Shown here in pieces: positions 32,501-39,772 of a DNA stretch of 49,371 bases. Each line of letters starts with the position of its first letter. Position 1 is the first letter of the stretch. The stretch comes from Paraperlucidibaca sp. (GTDB lineage: Bacteria; Pseudomonadota; Gammaproteobacteria; Pseudomonadales; Moraxellaceae). The notes under the pieces are model-generated. The model was not told the DNA's origin and did not search any database. It saw only the letters and a list, made by a program, of their open reading frames with translations. The stretch is from NCBI GenBank assembly GCA_018066805.1, contig JAGPVX010000051.1, forward strand, positions 1 to 49,371, read 5' to 3'. Position numbers and translations under genes: made by a program.

Positions 32501-33015
32501 TTCGAGATGCCCGCGGCCTCTTCGATATACACGCGCAACTCTTCCGGCTTCGACTCGATTAATCGCGAAATCATGCCCTGCTCGATGATCGCGTAGGAGC
32601 GTGGTCCCAAGCCTGTGCCCAGGAAGATGTCGGTGATGTCTTTACGGCGGCAGCGCGTGCCATTGAGGAAGTAATCTGAGCGCGCCTCACGGGTAACTAC
32701 GCGCTTGATGGAGATTTCGGCGTATTGCGCATATTCGCCGCCGAGGGATTTATCGGCGTTATCGAAAATTAGCTCAATAGATGCTTGGCCTACGGGTTTG
32801 CGCACGCTAGAGCCATTAAAAATGACGTCAGTCATCGACTCGCCGCGCAACTGTTTAGCTGAGCTTTCACCCATTACCCAGCGCACCGCATCAATAATAT
32901 TGGATTTGCCGCAGCCATTGGGCCCAACAACCGCAGATAGGTTGGTCGGGAAATGCGCGCTCGTCGGGTCAACAAACGATTTAAAGCCCGCCAGCTTGAT
33001 GGTTTTCAGACGCAT
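29515..33015 (-). CDS. smc: Chromosome partition protein SMC
   Basis: SMC is the ATPase core of the ScpA-ScpB condensin that organises and segregates the chromosome. The 1166 residues have an N-terminal ABC half with Walker A GPNGCGKSN at 31-39, long Q-, E- and L-rich coiled coils, and a central hinge around residues 510-640. The C-terminal half has the signature LSGGEKALTAL and Walker B CLLDEVDAPLDDAN. Partners ScpA and ScpB are encoded at 20623-22108. The gene begins nine bases after a GntR-type regulator on the same strand, so the regulator and smc very probably share a transcript. Confidence 0.97.
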   Translation of the reverse strand: MRLKTIKLAGFKSFVDPTSAHFPTNLSAVVGPNGCGKSNIIDAVRWVMGESSAKQLRGESMTDVIFNGSSVRKPVGQASIELIFDNADKSLGGEYAQYAEISIKRVVTREARSDYFLNGTRCRRKDITDIFLGTGLGPRSYAIIEQGMISRLIESKPEELRVYIEEAAGISKYKERRRETENRMRHTRENLSRLSDIRDELGKQLSHLEKQARDAERYKELKEEERLLRDQLYALRWRGLESQVTQQEAQIRELETRLEAATASVREFETAITRDRELQFSVSDEFNRVQSQYYQLGSDIARLQQSQRYQLERISEINASINSVEQQREQAQQLLATDREALTLAESELMELSPQQDLLEAEAEAANEQVAEAELTLNEWQQSWEQFQQQSQAPRQRAEVEQSRIAHQEQALRRSQERLGRLEAEQAGLSGGTLQAELDELNEQAAEHQLMADEAQQRLDDTVESLQSQRVALGDAGTRLDAKRQALQALSGRESALLALQEAAEKGQRGVNSWLQAHQIDTTPIAHALRVTPGWERAIETVLGAQLHTVSVGSLDHLADQLNDLPQGVLSVAEASNGAALTTEGTLAAQVTGAPHWLQQALSQVLTAESLPHALAQRHQLAATSSLITQDGLWLGQHWLRVQTQAQDASAGELARRRELGELAEQRELLSAELDAAQSEQQQLRESLRDAEVNREQQQRDVTARYRQVSDTQGQIGARQVRLEQFIARRDRILQEIDEVSRQTQIDHEYLAEARLSLQEAIDLMSNDTHQREVLLSQREGLRDRVEQARQMQRDKRDGLHRSALATQTLTARCQGLRAGLERVSSQVDELRERRESLAEQLLGINQAASEDPQMLEALLEQHLETEAQLAQLRDQVEALQTQLRDAEAGRARADQQQQIVRDSLNSLRMEWQNIATRRDAQADLLKEAQGDLAQMLEQLPAQASEQEWQLSLERVGLRISRLGAINLAAIDEFTSSSERKTYLDQQDADLMEALETLENAIRKIDKETRALFKETFEKVNIGLQALFPKVFGGGSAYLALTDDDLLEAGVTIMARPPGKKNSTIHLLSGGEKALTALSLVFSIFQLNPAPFCLLDEVDAPLDDANVARFARLVEEMSQQVQFIYITHNKIAMEMATQLMGVTMQEPGVSRLVSVNVDEAAALANQ

Positions 33016-33024
33016 AAAATATTC

Positions 33025-33720
33025 CTAGCGGCGGTGACGACGAGCCCAAGCCATTTCAATTTGTTTAACACGAAGCAAAGATTCCAACACTAAATTACGC
33101 TGATGTAGCAAATATTCTTCTAACAACTCTACAGCCCTATCGCTCTGGCGCAGCATGATGGCGTCGAGCAGGCCCTTTAAAAAGCCAAAAGCCTCTTCCA
33201 TTTCGCGGCGACTAACCTGCAAGGCTAAATAAGCCGCACGCCGTGCGCTTGGCTGCAAGTCAGCCAAGATAGCATCGAGGTAGGGATTTCCGGCAAATGG
33301 TTGCGCCAAGCGCAGCAACTCATAGCCACGCTCATAGAAACGCTCAATATCTTGTGTGCTAAGCGCCTCCTCCATTTCCGCTAATGCGGTCATAAAAGGT
33401 GGCAAATCGGCTTGATGCCAAAGCATGGATATGCGCCGCACAATCAAGCTGTAATGCAGAATCAGCAGCTCATAGAGACTTTTCAAAGATGCGGGGCTGA
33501 GCTCCGTCACCACCGCGCCACGACGCGGGAAGATAGTAATCAGATGGCGGCGCTGCAAAATTAAAAGAGCTTCACGAACTGCGCCACGACTGACATCCAG
33601 CTCGCCGGCAATGCGCATTTCCTGAATACGCTCACCTTCCACCAACTCACCAGAGATGATGAGCTCGCCAACATGATGGGCAATTTGTTCAGCTAGGCTG
33701 TCGTTGGCTCGAAAGCTCAT
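33025..33720 (-). CDS. GntR-family regulator with FCD-type effector domain
   Basis: The 231-residue product (start at 33720, MSFRANDSLAEQI; the longer frame to 33753 lacks a ribosome-binding site) has a winged helix-turn-helix at about 8-70 (ERIQEMRIAGELDVSRGAVREALLIL). An all-helical C-terminal domain resembling the FCD ligand domain follows. FCD regulators usually sense carboxylates or fatty acyl compounds. A matching position next to smc is known in Pseudomonas, but the effector is not known to me. It appears to be the first gene of smc-zipA-ligA. The divergent gap to the reductase gene holds a perfect TTGTC-C-GACAA palindrome, a candidate autoregulatory operator. Confidence 0.85.
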   Translation of the reverse strand: MSFRANDSLAEQIAHHVGELIISGELVEGERIQEMRIAGELDVSRGAVREALLILQRRHLITIFPRRGAVVTELSPASLKSLYELLILHYSLIVRRISMLWHQADLPPFMTALAEMEEALSTQDIERFYERGYELLRLAQPFAGNPYLDAILADLQPSARRAAYLALQVSRREMEEAFGFLKGLLDAIMLRQSDRAVELLEEYLLHQRNLVLESLLRVKQIEMAWARRHRR

Positions 33721-33806
33721 GTATGTCTCTATTGATGTCCGCCAACGGCGCATTTACTGTGGCACTATGCTAGCACAGGCAGGGATTAGCTCCAGCACAC
33801 TGTCGA

Positions 33807-33817
33807 TTGTCCGACAA
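33807..33817. promoter_or_regulatory. Palindromic operator candidate TTGTCCGACAA
   Basis: The site is a perfect 5-1-5 palindrome in the 202-base gap between the GntR gene (minus) and the siroheme reductase gene (plus). It fits TNGTNNNACNA, the pattern linked to FCD-type GntR proteins. The same arms (TTGTC/GACAA) occur over the fadL promoter at 4418-4428. I saw no third copy with a one-base centre in the window. Flanking TGTCG...CGACA gives an overlapping second dyad. Confidence 0.5.
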
Positions 33818-33922
33818 GCAGCAAATTCAGCAGCAATACTGATACATAGACTCAGTAAATCTCAATTTAATTATATAAAGTAGCCTGTTAGAGTGCGCAC
33901 TGACTAAAATGGTGAGTGTGCT

Positions 33923-35584
33923 ATGTACCGCTATGATGCTTATGATCAACGCATTGTCGATGATCGCGTGGCCCAATTTAAAGATCAAACTGAGCGCTAT
34001 TTAGCTGGCGACTTAAGCGAGGATCAATTCCGCCCTCTGCGTTTGCAAAATGGCCTATATATCCAACGTTATGCGCCAATGCTGCGTATCGCGGTGCCTT
34101 ACGGCATGCTGTCATCAGACAAATTTCGCAAAATCGCCGATATCACACGCCGCTATGACCGTGGCTATGCCCATGTCAGCACTCGGCAAAATATCCAGCT
34201 GAACTGGCCAAAGCTTGAAGATGTGCCGACCATTCTTGGCGAATTAGCCACGGTTGAGATGCATGCGATCCAAACCAGCGGCAACTGCATTCGTAACACC
34301 ACGACGGATCAATTTGCTGGCGTCGCTGCTGGTGAGGTTGAAGATCCACGGCCAACTTGCGAATTAATTCGCCAATGGTCAACATTTCACCCTGAGTTCG
34401 CCTTTCTGCCGCGCAAATTTAAAGTCGCAGTGAACGCCCTGCCCGAGATCGATCGCGCCGCCACACAGGTGCACGACATCGGTGTTTATATTGTTCGCAA
34501 TAACGCTGGCGAAATTGGCTACCGCATTTTAGTTGGTGGCGGCTTGGGTCGTACTCCAATCATCGGCGCCATCATCCGCGAGTTTTTACCGCGCGAAGAC
34601 TTAATTGCCTATTTGGATGCGGTTTTGCGCGTCTACAACTTGCATGGCCGTCGCGATAATAAATTCAAAGCACGCATCAAAATCTTAGTAAAAGCGCTCT
34701 CGCCTGAAGTTTTCGCTCAGCAAGTCGAAGCTGAGTTTGCGCATCTGCAAGGTGGAGCTTTGACGGTACCTGAGACTGAATTTGCACGCCTAGCCAGCTT
34801 TTTCACCGAGCCTGACTATGTCGCATACAGCGGTGATAGCGCTGACTATTTGAAAGCACGTCAAGAAAACTCAGTGTTTGATAACTGGGCGCACCGCAAC
34901 GTCAGCGCCCACAAAATTCCGGGCTATGCCATTGTTACGTTGTCGCTTAAACGCACTGGCGTTGCTCCAGGCGATATGACTGCCGAGCAAATGGATGGTA
35001 TTGCTGATTTAGCTGAGCGTTATAGCTTTGCGGAAATTCGCACCACCCACGAACAAAACGTAGTGCTTGCTGATGTCGCGCAAGATGATCTGCTTGAACT
35101 CTACGGCGAATTGAAAAAGCTCGGCTTTGATACTGCCAATATCGGCTTCTTAACCGACATTATTTGCTGCCCAGGTGGTGACTTCTGCTCACTAGCTAAT
35201 GCCAAATCACTTCCTATTGCCGATGCGATCCAGCGCCGCTTCGACGACCTCGATGCGGTATATGACATTGGCCCATTGAACCTGAACATTTCCGGCTGCA
35301 TGAATGCTTGCGGTCACCACCACGTTGGCCACATTGGCATCTTGGGTGTCGATAAAAAAGGCAGTGAGTTCTACCAAGTCTCACTAGGTGGCAACCAAGG
35401 CCATGATGCCAGCCTCGGCAATATCTTAGGCCCATCATTCAGCGCCGAAGCGATGCCCGATGTCGTTGAAGAAATCATCAACACCTATCTCGACATGCGC
35501 ACAGAAGGCGAAAGCTTTTTGGCCATGTATCGCCGTGTCGGCATTGCCGTATTCAAGGAGCGCGTTTATGCCAACGCTGATTAA
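33923..35584 (+). CDS. cysI: Siroheme [4Fe-4S] sulfite/nitrite reductase (CysI-like)
   Basis: This 553-residue hemoprotein reduces sulfite to sulfide (or nitrite to ammonia) in assimilation. The two-fold nitrite/sulfite reductase repeat is clear: YAHVSTRQNIQLNW and GNCIRNTTTD in the first half, FAEIRTTHEQNVVL in the second. Cluster ligands are expected at C416, C422 (in CCPGGDFCSLAN) and C459, C463 (in SGCMNACGHHHVGH). No flavoprotein (CysJ) gene is adjacent; a DUF934 gene overlaps the 3' end, the arrangement seen in Pseudomonas, suggesting another electron donor. Assignment to sulfite rather than nitrite rests on this partnership. Confidence 0.9.
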   Translation: MYRYDAYDQRIVDDRVAQFKDQTERYLAGDLSEDQFRPLRLQNGLYIQRYAPMLRIAVPYGMLSSDKFRKIADITRRYDRGYAHVSTRQNIQLNWPKLEDVPTILGELATVEMHAIQTSGNCIRNTTTDQFAGVAAGEVEDPRPTCELIRQWSTFHPEFAFLPRKFKVAVNALPEIDRAATQVHDIGVYIVRNNAGEIGYRILVGGGLGRTPIIGAIIREFLPREDLIAYLDAVLRVYNLHGRRDNKFKARIKILVKALSPEVFAQQVEAEFAHLQGGALTVPETEFARLASFFTEPDYVAYSGDSADYLKARQENSVFDNWAHRNVSAHKIPGYAIVTLSLKRTGVAPGDMTAEQMDGIADLAERYSFAEIRTTHEQNVVLADVAQDDLLELYGELKKLGFDTANIGFLTDIICCPGGDFCSLANAKSLPIADAIQRRFDDLDAVYDIGPLNLNISGCMNACGHHHVGHIGILGVDKKGSEFYQVSLGGNQGHDASLGNILGPSFSAEAMPDVVEEIINTYLDMRTEGESFLAMYRRVGIAVFKERVYANAD

Positions 35585-36065
35585 GCACGGGAAAATAAGC
35601 CCCGACAACTATGTTGAAATCATTGCCGATGAAGCTGGTCTGGTTTTACCCGAAGGCGATATTTTATTGTCGCTGAACTGCTTCAATACTCATCGCGCTG
35701 AAGTACTAGCTCATGCCGGTCGTATAGGTGTGATTTTAGCGCCCGATGAGTTTGCCGAAAGCATTGCCGATGTGGTCTCGCAGCTCGACCTCGTGGCCAT
35801 TCGCTTCCCAAGCTTTGCCGATGGTCGAGGCTACTCCACGGCGTATTTGCTGCGTACACGCTATGGCTTCCGCGGCGAGTTACGCGCTATTGGCGACGTT
35901 TTTAAAGACACGCTGTTTTATCAGCAACGCGTGGGTTTCGATGCCTTTGTTTTGGCTAGTGATGCCGCTGCTGAAGTCGCTCTCCCCGGCCTGAATACTT
36001 TCTCCGAGGTGTATCACGGCTCTGCAGATAATGAGAAACCGCTGTTTTTACGCCGTAACGCATAG
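35568..36065 (+). CDS. DUF934-family protein linked to sulfite reductase
   Basis: The ATG at 35568, with AAGGAG seven bases upstream, gives 165 residues and a 17-base overlap with the reductase gene. The product has the DUF934 pattern: LNCFNTHRAEVLAHAGRIGVILAPDE, IRFPSFADGRGYSTAYLLRTRYGFRGELRAIGD (seen in parts), and LFYQQRVGFDAF. The family is almost always found next to CysI-like reductases and is annotated as an oxidoreductase-associated protein with no proven activity. Coupled translation with cysI implies a shared function in sulfur assimilation. Confidence 0.87.
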   Translation: MPTLIKHGKISPDNYVEIIADEAGLVLPEGDILLSLNCFNTHRAEVLAHAGRIGVILAPDEFAESIADVVSQLDLVAIRFPSFADGRGYSTAYLLRTRYGFRGELRAIGDVFKDTLFYQQRVGFDAFVLASDAAAEVALPGLNTFSEVYHGSADNEKPLFLRRNA

Positions 36066-36088
36066 CGTTAAGCGTATTAGTCAGCCAT

Positions 36089-36118
36089 AAAAAATGCCCC
36101 AGTTACGGGGCATTTTTT
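36089..36118. terminator. Bidirectional rho-independent terminator
   Basis: The 12-base arms AAAAAATGCCCC (36089-36100) and GGGGCATTTTTT (36107-36118) enclose a six-base loop. It lies between the convergent DUF934 gene and the PepSY gene and has the A-run and T-run needed for both strands. Confidence 0.92.
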
Positions 36119-36129
36119 ATGCTTTAGAT

Positions 36130-37203
36130 TTAGCTTTTCGATGATTTAAAAAACAATCTAAAACCAAAGTACGTCATCGCCACCAAGCTTAAGCTGCTGA
36201 GCAGCAACATGAGCTGGCCTGACCAACCCCAGTATTGTCCTGTATGCAGCATCTTCCAGGACAAGGTGAGCTGCTCGCCCATGGGCTTTTGCGCAAATAG
36301 CTTGTGCTCAATACGCTGGCCTTTAGCATTAAAGCGAATATCATTTTTCTCGCGAATATGCGCTGCGTCAGGCAGCCAATACGCTACTGCAACATCAGCA
36401 TCTTTAGGCGTAAATACGGCCTCATCAAAGGCGCCGACATCACGAACAAAGGCTGGCCATGCGGGGCTCATCAAGCGCTGAAAGCTTGCTGCATCGAAAA
36501 GTGCCGGCGCTGTCTTTGCAGGTTTTGGCTTGTACTCAACTGACAAGGCGCTGTAAATCGCTTTTTTATACGGCTCATAAGACCACGATAGACCCGTAGA
36601 TGCCGAAAAAACAAAGAGTAATGCCGCCCATGTACCCAACACTCCATGCCACTGGAAAGCATGAGCGCGGCCCTTTAAACCACGGCGTGCGAGAAACCAG
36701 CCACTCAGCTTAGGTGGTCGTCGTTTCCAGCGTAAATACGAGCCACCAATGACCATGCCTAAGAGCAAAATAGCCGAAATGCCGGTGATATTTGAGCCGA
36801 AATCGCCTAAGAGCAGCTCACGGTGTAAATGCTCGACGGTCTCAAAAAACTCTTCGCCACGAACAGCTGGTAGCAATTCGCCGGTACTGGGGTGGAAATA
36901 GTGAACGCTAGGCTTCTGATCAGCGCTCAAAGCTACTAAGGCTAGCGCTGGAGCTTGATCCTGGCCGGCCACCGTAACGTTAGCCCACTGCGCCTGCGGG
37001 TATTTTGCCGTTACCGCAGAGATAAGCTCGACGGGGCTTAGGCGAGCGCCTTCGGCACTGACCATTAAGGTTTCGGCATTGATGGTGCGAAGAATTTGCG
37101 GTTGAAACGCCATTAGCGAGCCAGTGAAGGCGACTAAGGCCATGACTAGACCAGCAGTGATTCCGATCCAACCGTGAAAACGTTTAATTACAGCGTGCAT
37201 CAT
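36130..37203 (-). CDS. PepSY-associated transmembrane protein (possible ferric reductase)
   Basis: The 357-residue inner-membrane protein has a hydrophobic segment near the N-terminus (FHGWIGITAGLVMALVAFTG) and a periplasmic PepSY-like domain. The segment ETVEHLHRELLLGDFGSNITG leads into further membrane helices (about 145-165, 190-210 and near 335-350). Conserved histidines in HLHRELL, FQWHGVLG and MLHTGQYWG could ligate heme. Family members next to TonB siderophore systems, such as FpvG in Pseudomonas, reduce iron from siderophores in the periplasm. Position as the last gene of the iron operon supports a similar role. Either of two adjacent ATGs (37203, 37200) may be the start. Confidence 0.8.
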   Translation of the reverse strand: MMHAVIKRFHGWIGITAGLVMALVAFTGSLMAFQPQILRTINAETLMVSAEGARLSPVELISAVTAKYPQAQWANVTVAGQDQAPALALVALSADQKPSVHYFHPSTGELLPAVRGEEFFETVEHLHRELLLGDFGSNITGISAILLLGMVIGGSYLRWKRRPPKLSGWFLARRGLKGRAHAFQWHGVLGTWAALLFVFSASTGLSWSYEPYKKAIYSALSVEYKPKPAKTAPALFDAASFQRLMSPAWPAFVRDVGAFDEAVFTPKDADVAVAYWLPDAAHIREKNDIRFNAKGQRIEHKLFAQKPMGEQLTLSWKMLHTGQYWGWSGQLMLLLSSLSLVAMTYFGFRLFFKSSKS

Positions 37204-37208
37204 GAGTC

Positions 37209-37616
37209 CTAATTAGGTAATTCGGTGACAAAGCCAACTTTCGCCAAGCCCGCATCTGCACTGGCGGAAAGCACTTGTGCAAGAGCCTCATAGGGCGTGG
37301 TTTTATCGGCGCGCAAGTGTACTTCAGTATCTTTTGCAAACGTGCCAAGTAAAGCTGGAAGTTCAGCTATGGTGACTTCTTTGCCATTGACCATCACGGC
37401 GCCTGCCGCAGTCATCGCAACATCCACAGGCTTCGCGGGCGTCACCAATGGTTGCGAGCTAGCTTGCGGCAAGTTCACCTTCACAGCATGCGACATAAGC
37501 GGCGCAGTAATCATAAAAATGATCAATAAAACCAGCATCACGTCAATAAATGGCACCATATTGATCTCGGCATTCGCCTCAATCTCATCGCCTTGTTCAA
37601 ATGAGCCAAATGCCAT
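37209..37616 (-). CDS. exbD: Biopolymer transport protein ExbD
   Basis: The 135-residue protein has a cytoplasmic N-terminus, one transmembrane helix (FIDVMLVLLIIFMITAPL) with the conserved membrane aspartate essential for proton use in the family, and a periplasmic domain. It works with ExbB and TonB to energise outer-membrane receptors. The start shares one base with the exbB stop (TAATG). The downstream PepSY gene begins five bases later. Confidence 0.93.
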   Translation of the reverse strand: MAFGSFEQGDEIEANAEINMVPFIDVMLVLLIIFMITAPLMSHAVKVNLPQASSQPLVTPAKPVDVAMTAAGAVMVNGKEVTIAELPALLGTFAKDTEVHLRADKTTPYEALAQVLSASADAGLAKVGFVTELPN

Positions 37617-38344
37617 TAGGAGGCCTCGTTGGTCTTTTTAAATGGGGTAACGCGTTTCACTTCAGCAGGCATGGAGTTGCAGACTAGGCCTGTTGAAAGG
37701 AACGCAAAGACATCGTGTGCGAATGAGTTGAGCTGAACCATAGTGTTGCGGTTGAGACGAACAAAAACGTTGTAGGCCACGGCGCTTGGGATCGCCACGG
37801 CTAGACCTAAGCCGGTCATGATCAGTGCCTCACCAATTGGGCCTGCCACTTTATCCAGGCCGCTTTGGCCGGACATGCCAATGACCATTAGCGCATGATA
37901 AATACCCCAGACTGTGCCAAATAGGCCAACAAATGGCGCGCTTGAAGCGACCGTTGCCAGAAAAGTTAAGCCGCCCTCTAGGCGAGCTTTATCTTGATCG
38001 ATGGCGCGTTTGAGTGAGCGCGTGAGGAAGTCTTCGGCGCTGCCGGCTTCGATCAGCGAATTACCATTGCGCGAACGATGCTGCTCAATAGCAGTAAAGC
38101 CGTGATGCACTAAATGAGAAAATGGATCGCTGATGCCAGTGCTACGAATGCGCTGAGCGACAGCCTCTAAGTTAGGCGCGGCCCAAAAAGTATGTAAAAA
38201 CTCACGCGATAGCTTGCTAGTCTGCGAGTAGCGCCAGCCTTTGATGGCGATGTAATACCAGCTACCGACCGACATAATCAGCAGTGTTGCAAGAATGAAC
38301 AAGGCGACGGCATCGGCCTGTTGGATAAAGTTAGTAAAACCCAT
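37616..38344 (-). CDS. exbB: MotA/TolQ/ExbB proton channel protein (ExbB)
   Basis: The 242-residue inner-membrane protein has three predicted transmembrane segments: near residues 12-33, about 128-150, and about 165-190. The family signature ATVASSAPFVGLFGTVWGIYHAL precedes a long polar stretch and GEALIMTGLGLAVAIPSAVAYN. It forms the proton channel that powers TonB together with ExbD. Its place between tonB and exbD makes ExbB more likely than TolQ. Confidence 0.92.
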   Translation of the reverse strand: MGFTNFIQQADAVALFILATLLIMSVGSWYYIAIKGWRYSQTSKLSREFLHTFWAAPNLEAVAQRIRSTGISDPFSHLVHHGFTAIEQHRSRNGNSLIEAGSAEDFLTRSLKRAIDQDKARLEGGLTFLATVASSAPFVGLFGTVWGIYHALMVIGMSGQSGLDKVAGPIGEALIMTGLGLAVAIPSAVAYNVFVRLNRNTMVQLNSFAHDVFAFLSTGLVCNSMPAEVKRVTPFKKTNEAS

Positions 38345-38356
38345 GAGTAACTCCGG

Positions 38357-39034
38357 TTAACGGGTTAATTTAAAATTCAGTGGCACCAAAACCCATTCAG
38401 TAATGGCTTGGTCACCTTGTTTTGCTGGCACGAAACGCCAGCGCTTCACCGCAGCGAGAGCGGCTTCATCTAAGCGTGGAAATAGACTGCTTTCAGCAAT
38501 CGTGATGTTTTTTGGCAGGCCATCGGCGCCGACTTGAACGCGCAGCATGACGCGGCCGGTTTCGCCATTACGACGAGATAACGCCGGATAGCTCGGCGTT
38601 GGATTATTTAAATACGCTGCATCAAATCGTGGCGGTACCACGGCAGGCGCAAGTGCCGGCTCCTCTTTAATCGGCTTAGGTGGCGTTTCCACTGGCGTTG
38701 GCTGCTCAACGACCACAGGTTTTGGCTCTGGCTTCGGTGCCGCAATTGGCTCGGGGCTCACGACACGCTTTACTACTGGCTTAGGCGGCTGTTTTTGCAC
38801 GGGCGTTGGCTTTGGCGGCGTTGGCGTCGGCTTGACTGGCGCCTCCACTGGCGGGCTGGCACGCAGCATTTGGATCGATAGAACATCGATAACCGGCGGC
38901 GTACTAGTCGATCGCCATTGAAATACGGCTAGCAACACCAGTACATGCAGACCAATGACCAATAGCAATGATAAAGACTCGGGCTGGCGCAGGGTCTGCC
39001 ATGGTGATGCATGCGTGTGTGAGGCTGAATTCAT
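38357..39034 (-). CDS. tonB: Energy transducer TonB
   Basis: The ATG at 39034 gives 225 residues; the longer frame would need a TTG at 39070. A membrane anchor (LSLLLVIGLHVLVLLAVFQW, about residues 20-39) is followed by a long proline/lysine/valine-rich spacer with repeated PKP units. The C-terminal TonB fold has YPALSRRNGETGRVMLRVQV, NITIAESS and a terminal AAVKRWRFVPA. TonB spans the periplasm and transmits proton-motive force to receptors such as the one at 40888-43197. A Fur-like site and a possible promoter lie just upstream, so tonB-exbB-exbD-PepSY may also be transcribed separately. Confidence 0.93.
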   Translation of the reverse strand: MNSASHTHASPWQTLRQPESLSLLLVIGLHVLVLLAVFQWRSTSTPPVIDVLSIQMLRASPPVEAPVKPTPTPPKPTPVQKQPPKPVVKRVVSPEPIAAPKPEPKPVVVEQPTPVETPPKPIKEEPALAPAVVPPRFDAAYLNNPTPSYPALSRRNGETGRVMLRVQVGADGLPKNITIAESSLFPRLDEAALAAVKRWRFVPAKQGDQAITEWVLVPLNFKLTR

Positions 39035-39041
39035 GGGCGCG

Positions 39042-39090
39042 ATAATAGTGAGATTTGTGGAACGAATCAATCAAATGAGAATCAATATCG
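39042..39090 (-). promoter_or_regulatory. Fur box and candidate tonB promoter
   Basis: TGAGAAT-C-AATATCG at 39076-39090 matches the 7-1-7 Fur consensus TGATAAT-N-ATTATCA at 12 of 14 positions. On the minus strand TTGATT (39070-39065), a 17-base spacer and TATTAT (39047-39042) form a plausible promoter. Its predicted start point falls at or next to the tonB ATG at 39034, which would make a leaderless or nearly leaderless message. Confidence 0.5.
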
Positions 39091-39094
39091 TTAA

Positions 39095-39772
39095 TTAAGT
39101 GATTGCCCATTGCCGTAGCAGGTTGTTGTAGACGCCAGTGAGTTGGCGATGCTCTGCCCTCGCCTCGGCTAATTGCTGCAGACGCTGAATGCTTTGATCT
39201 AGATCAAAGAGCAATTCGCGCTGAGTATCGGCGGCCACCAAACTTTGTATCCAGCAGATAGCAGCGACGCGTTCACCCGCCGTTACTGGCTCGACCTGAT
39301 GCCATCGGCTCGTGGCATACAGCACTAGCGAGCCCGCTGGCAGCTTTACTTCTTGCACGCCAAAGCCAGTATCAATGCTGAGCTCACCACCGCTGTAGCT
39401 ATCGGGGTCACTGAGAAATAATGTCGCGGATAAGTCGCTGCGAAACAGGCCTTTGCCATCGTCGCTGGCCATGATGGCGCTATCGATGTGCAGACCGTAA
39501 TGGCCATTATTGCGATAGCGATTAAAGCGTGGCCGTAAAATACTCTGCGGCAAAGCAGCTGAAATAAACAAAGGATGCTGGCTTAAGCGCTGGCGCAACT
39601 TATCGGCTAAAGCCTGGCCAAGCTCGCATTGACTAGTCACCTGCTCATTTTGCTTAACACTTTGCGAAACGCTGCCAGCCGTTACTAGACCGTCCTGCCA
39701 TTGCGCCCTCGTTAAGGCTTCGCGGTAAGCGGCAACTTCAGAGGCATCGAGTAGATCGGAAATCATCAGCAT
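39095..39772 (-). CDS. piuC: PiuC/PKHD-type Fe(II), 2-oxoglutarate-dependent hydroxylase
   Basis: The 225-residue enzyme has a double-stranded beta-helix with the metal motif HIDSA (H-x-D), the distal histidine in SRWHQVEPVTAGERVAAICWIQS, and the cosubstrate-binding arginine of GERVA. The N-terminal MISDLLDASEVAAYREAL and the C-terminal helical extension are typical of the PiuC/YbiX group. These genes sit next to Fiu/PiuA-type receptors and affect uptake of catechol siderophores and siderophore-antibiotics, but the substrate is unproven. It overlaps the oxidase gene by seven bases (start 39772) or one base (start 39766). Confidence 0.9.
   Translation of the reverse strand: MLMISDLLDASEVAAYREALTRAQWQDGLVTAGSVSQSVKQNEQVTSQCELGQALADKLRQRLSQHPLFISAALPQSILRPRFNRYRNNGHYGLHIDSAIMASDDGKGLFRSDLSATLFLSDPDSYSGGELSIDTGFGVQEVKLPAGSLVLYATSRWHQVEPVTAGERVAAICWIQSLVAADTQRELLFDLDQSIQRLQQLAEARAEHRQLTGVYNNLLRQWAIT

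Noticed and set aside
38640-38860. Proline/lysine codon repeats suggesting a tandem repeat locus
   Set aside because: This is the normal low-complexity periplasmic spacer of TonB.
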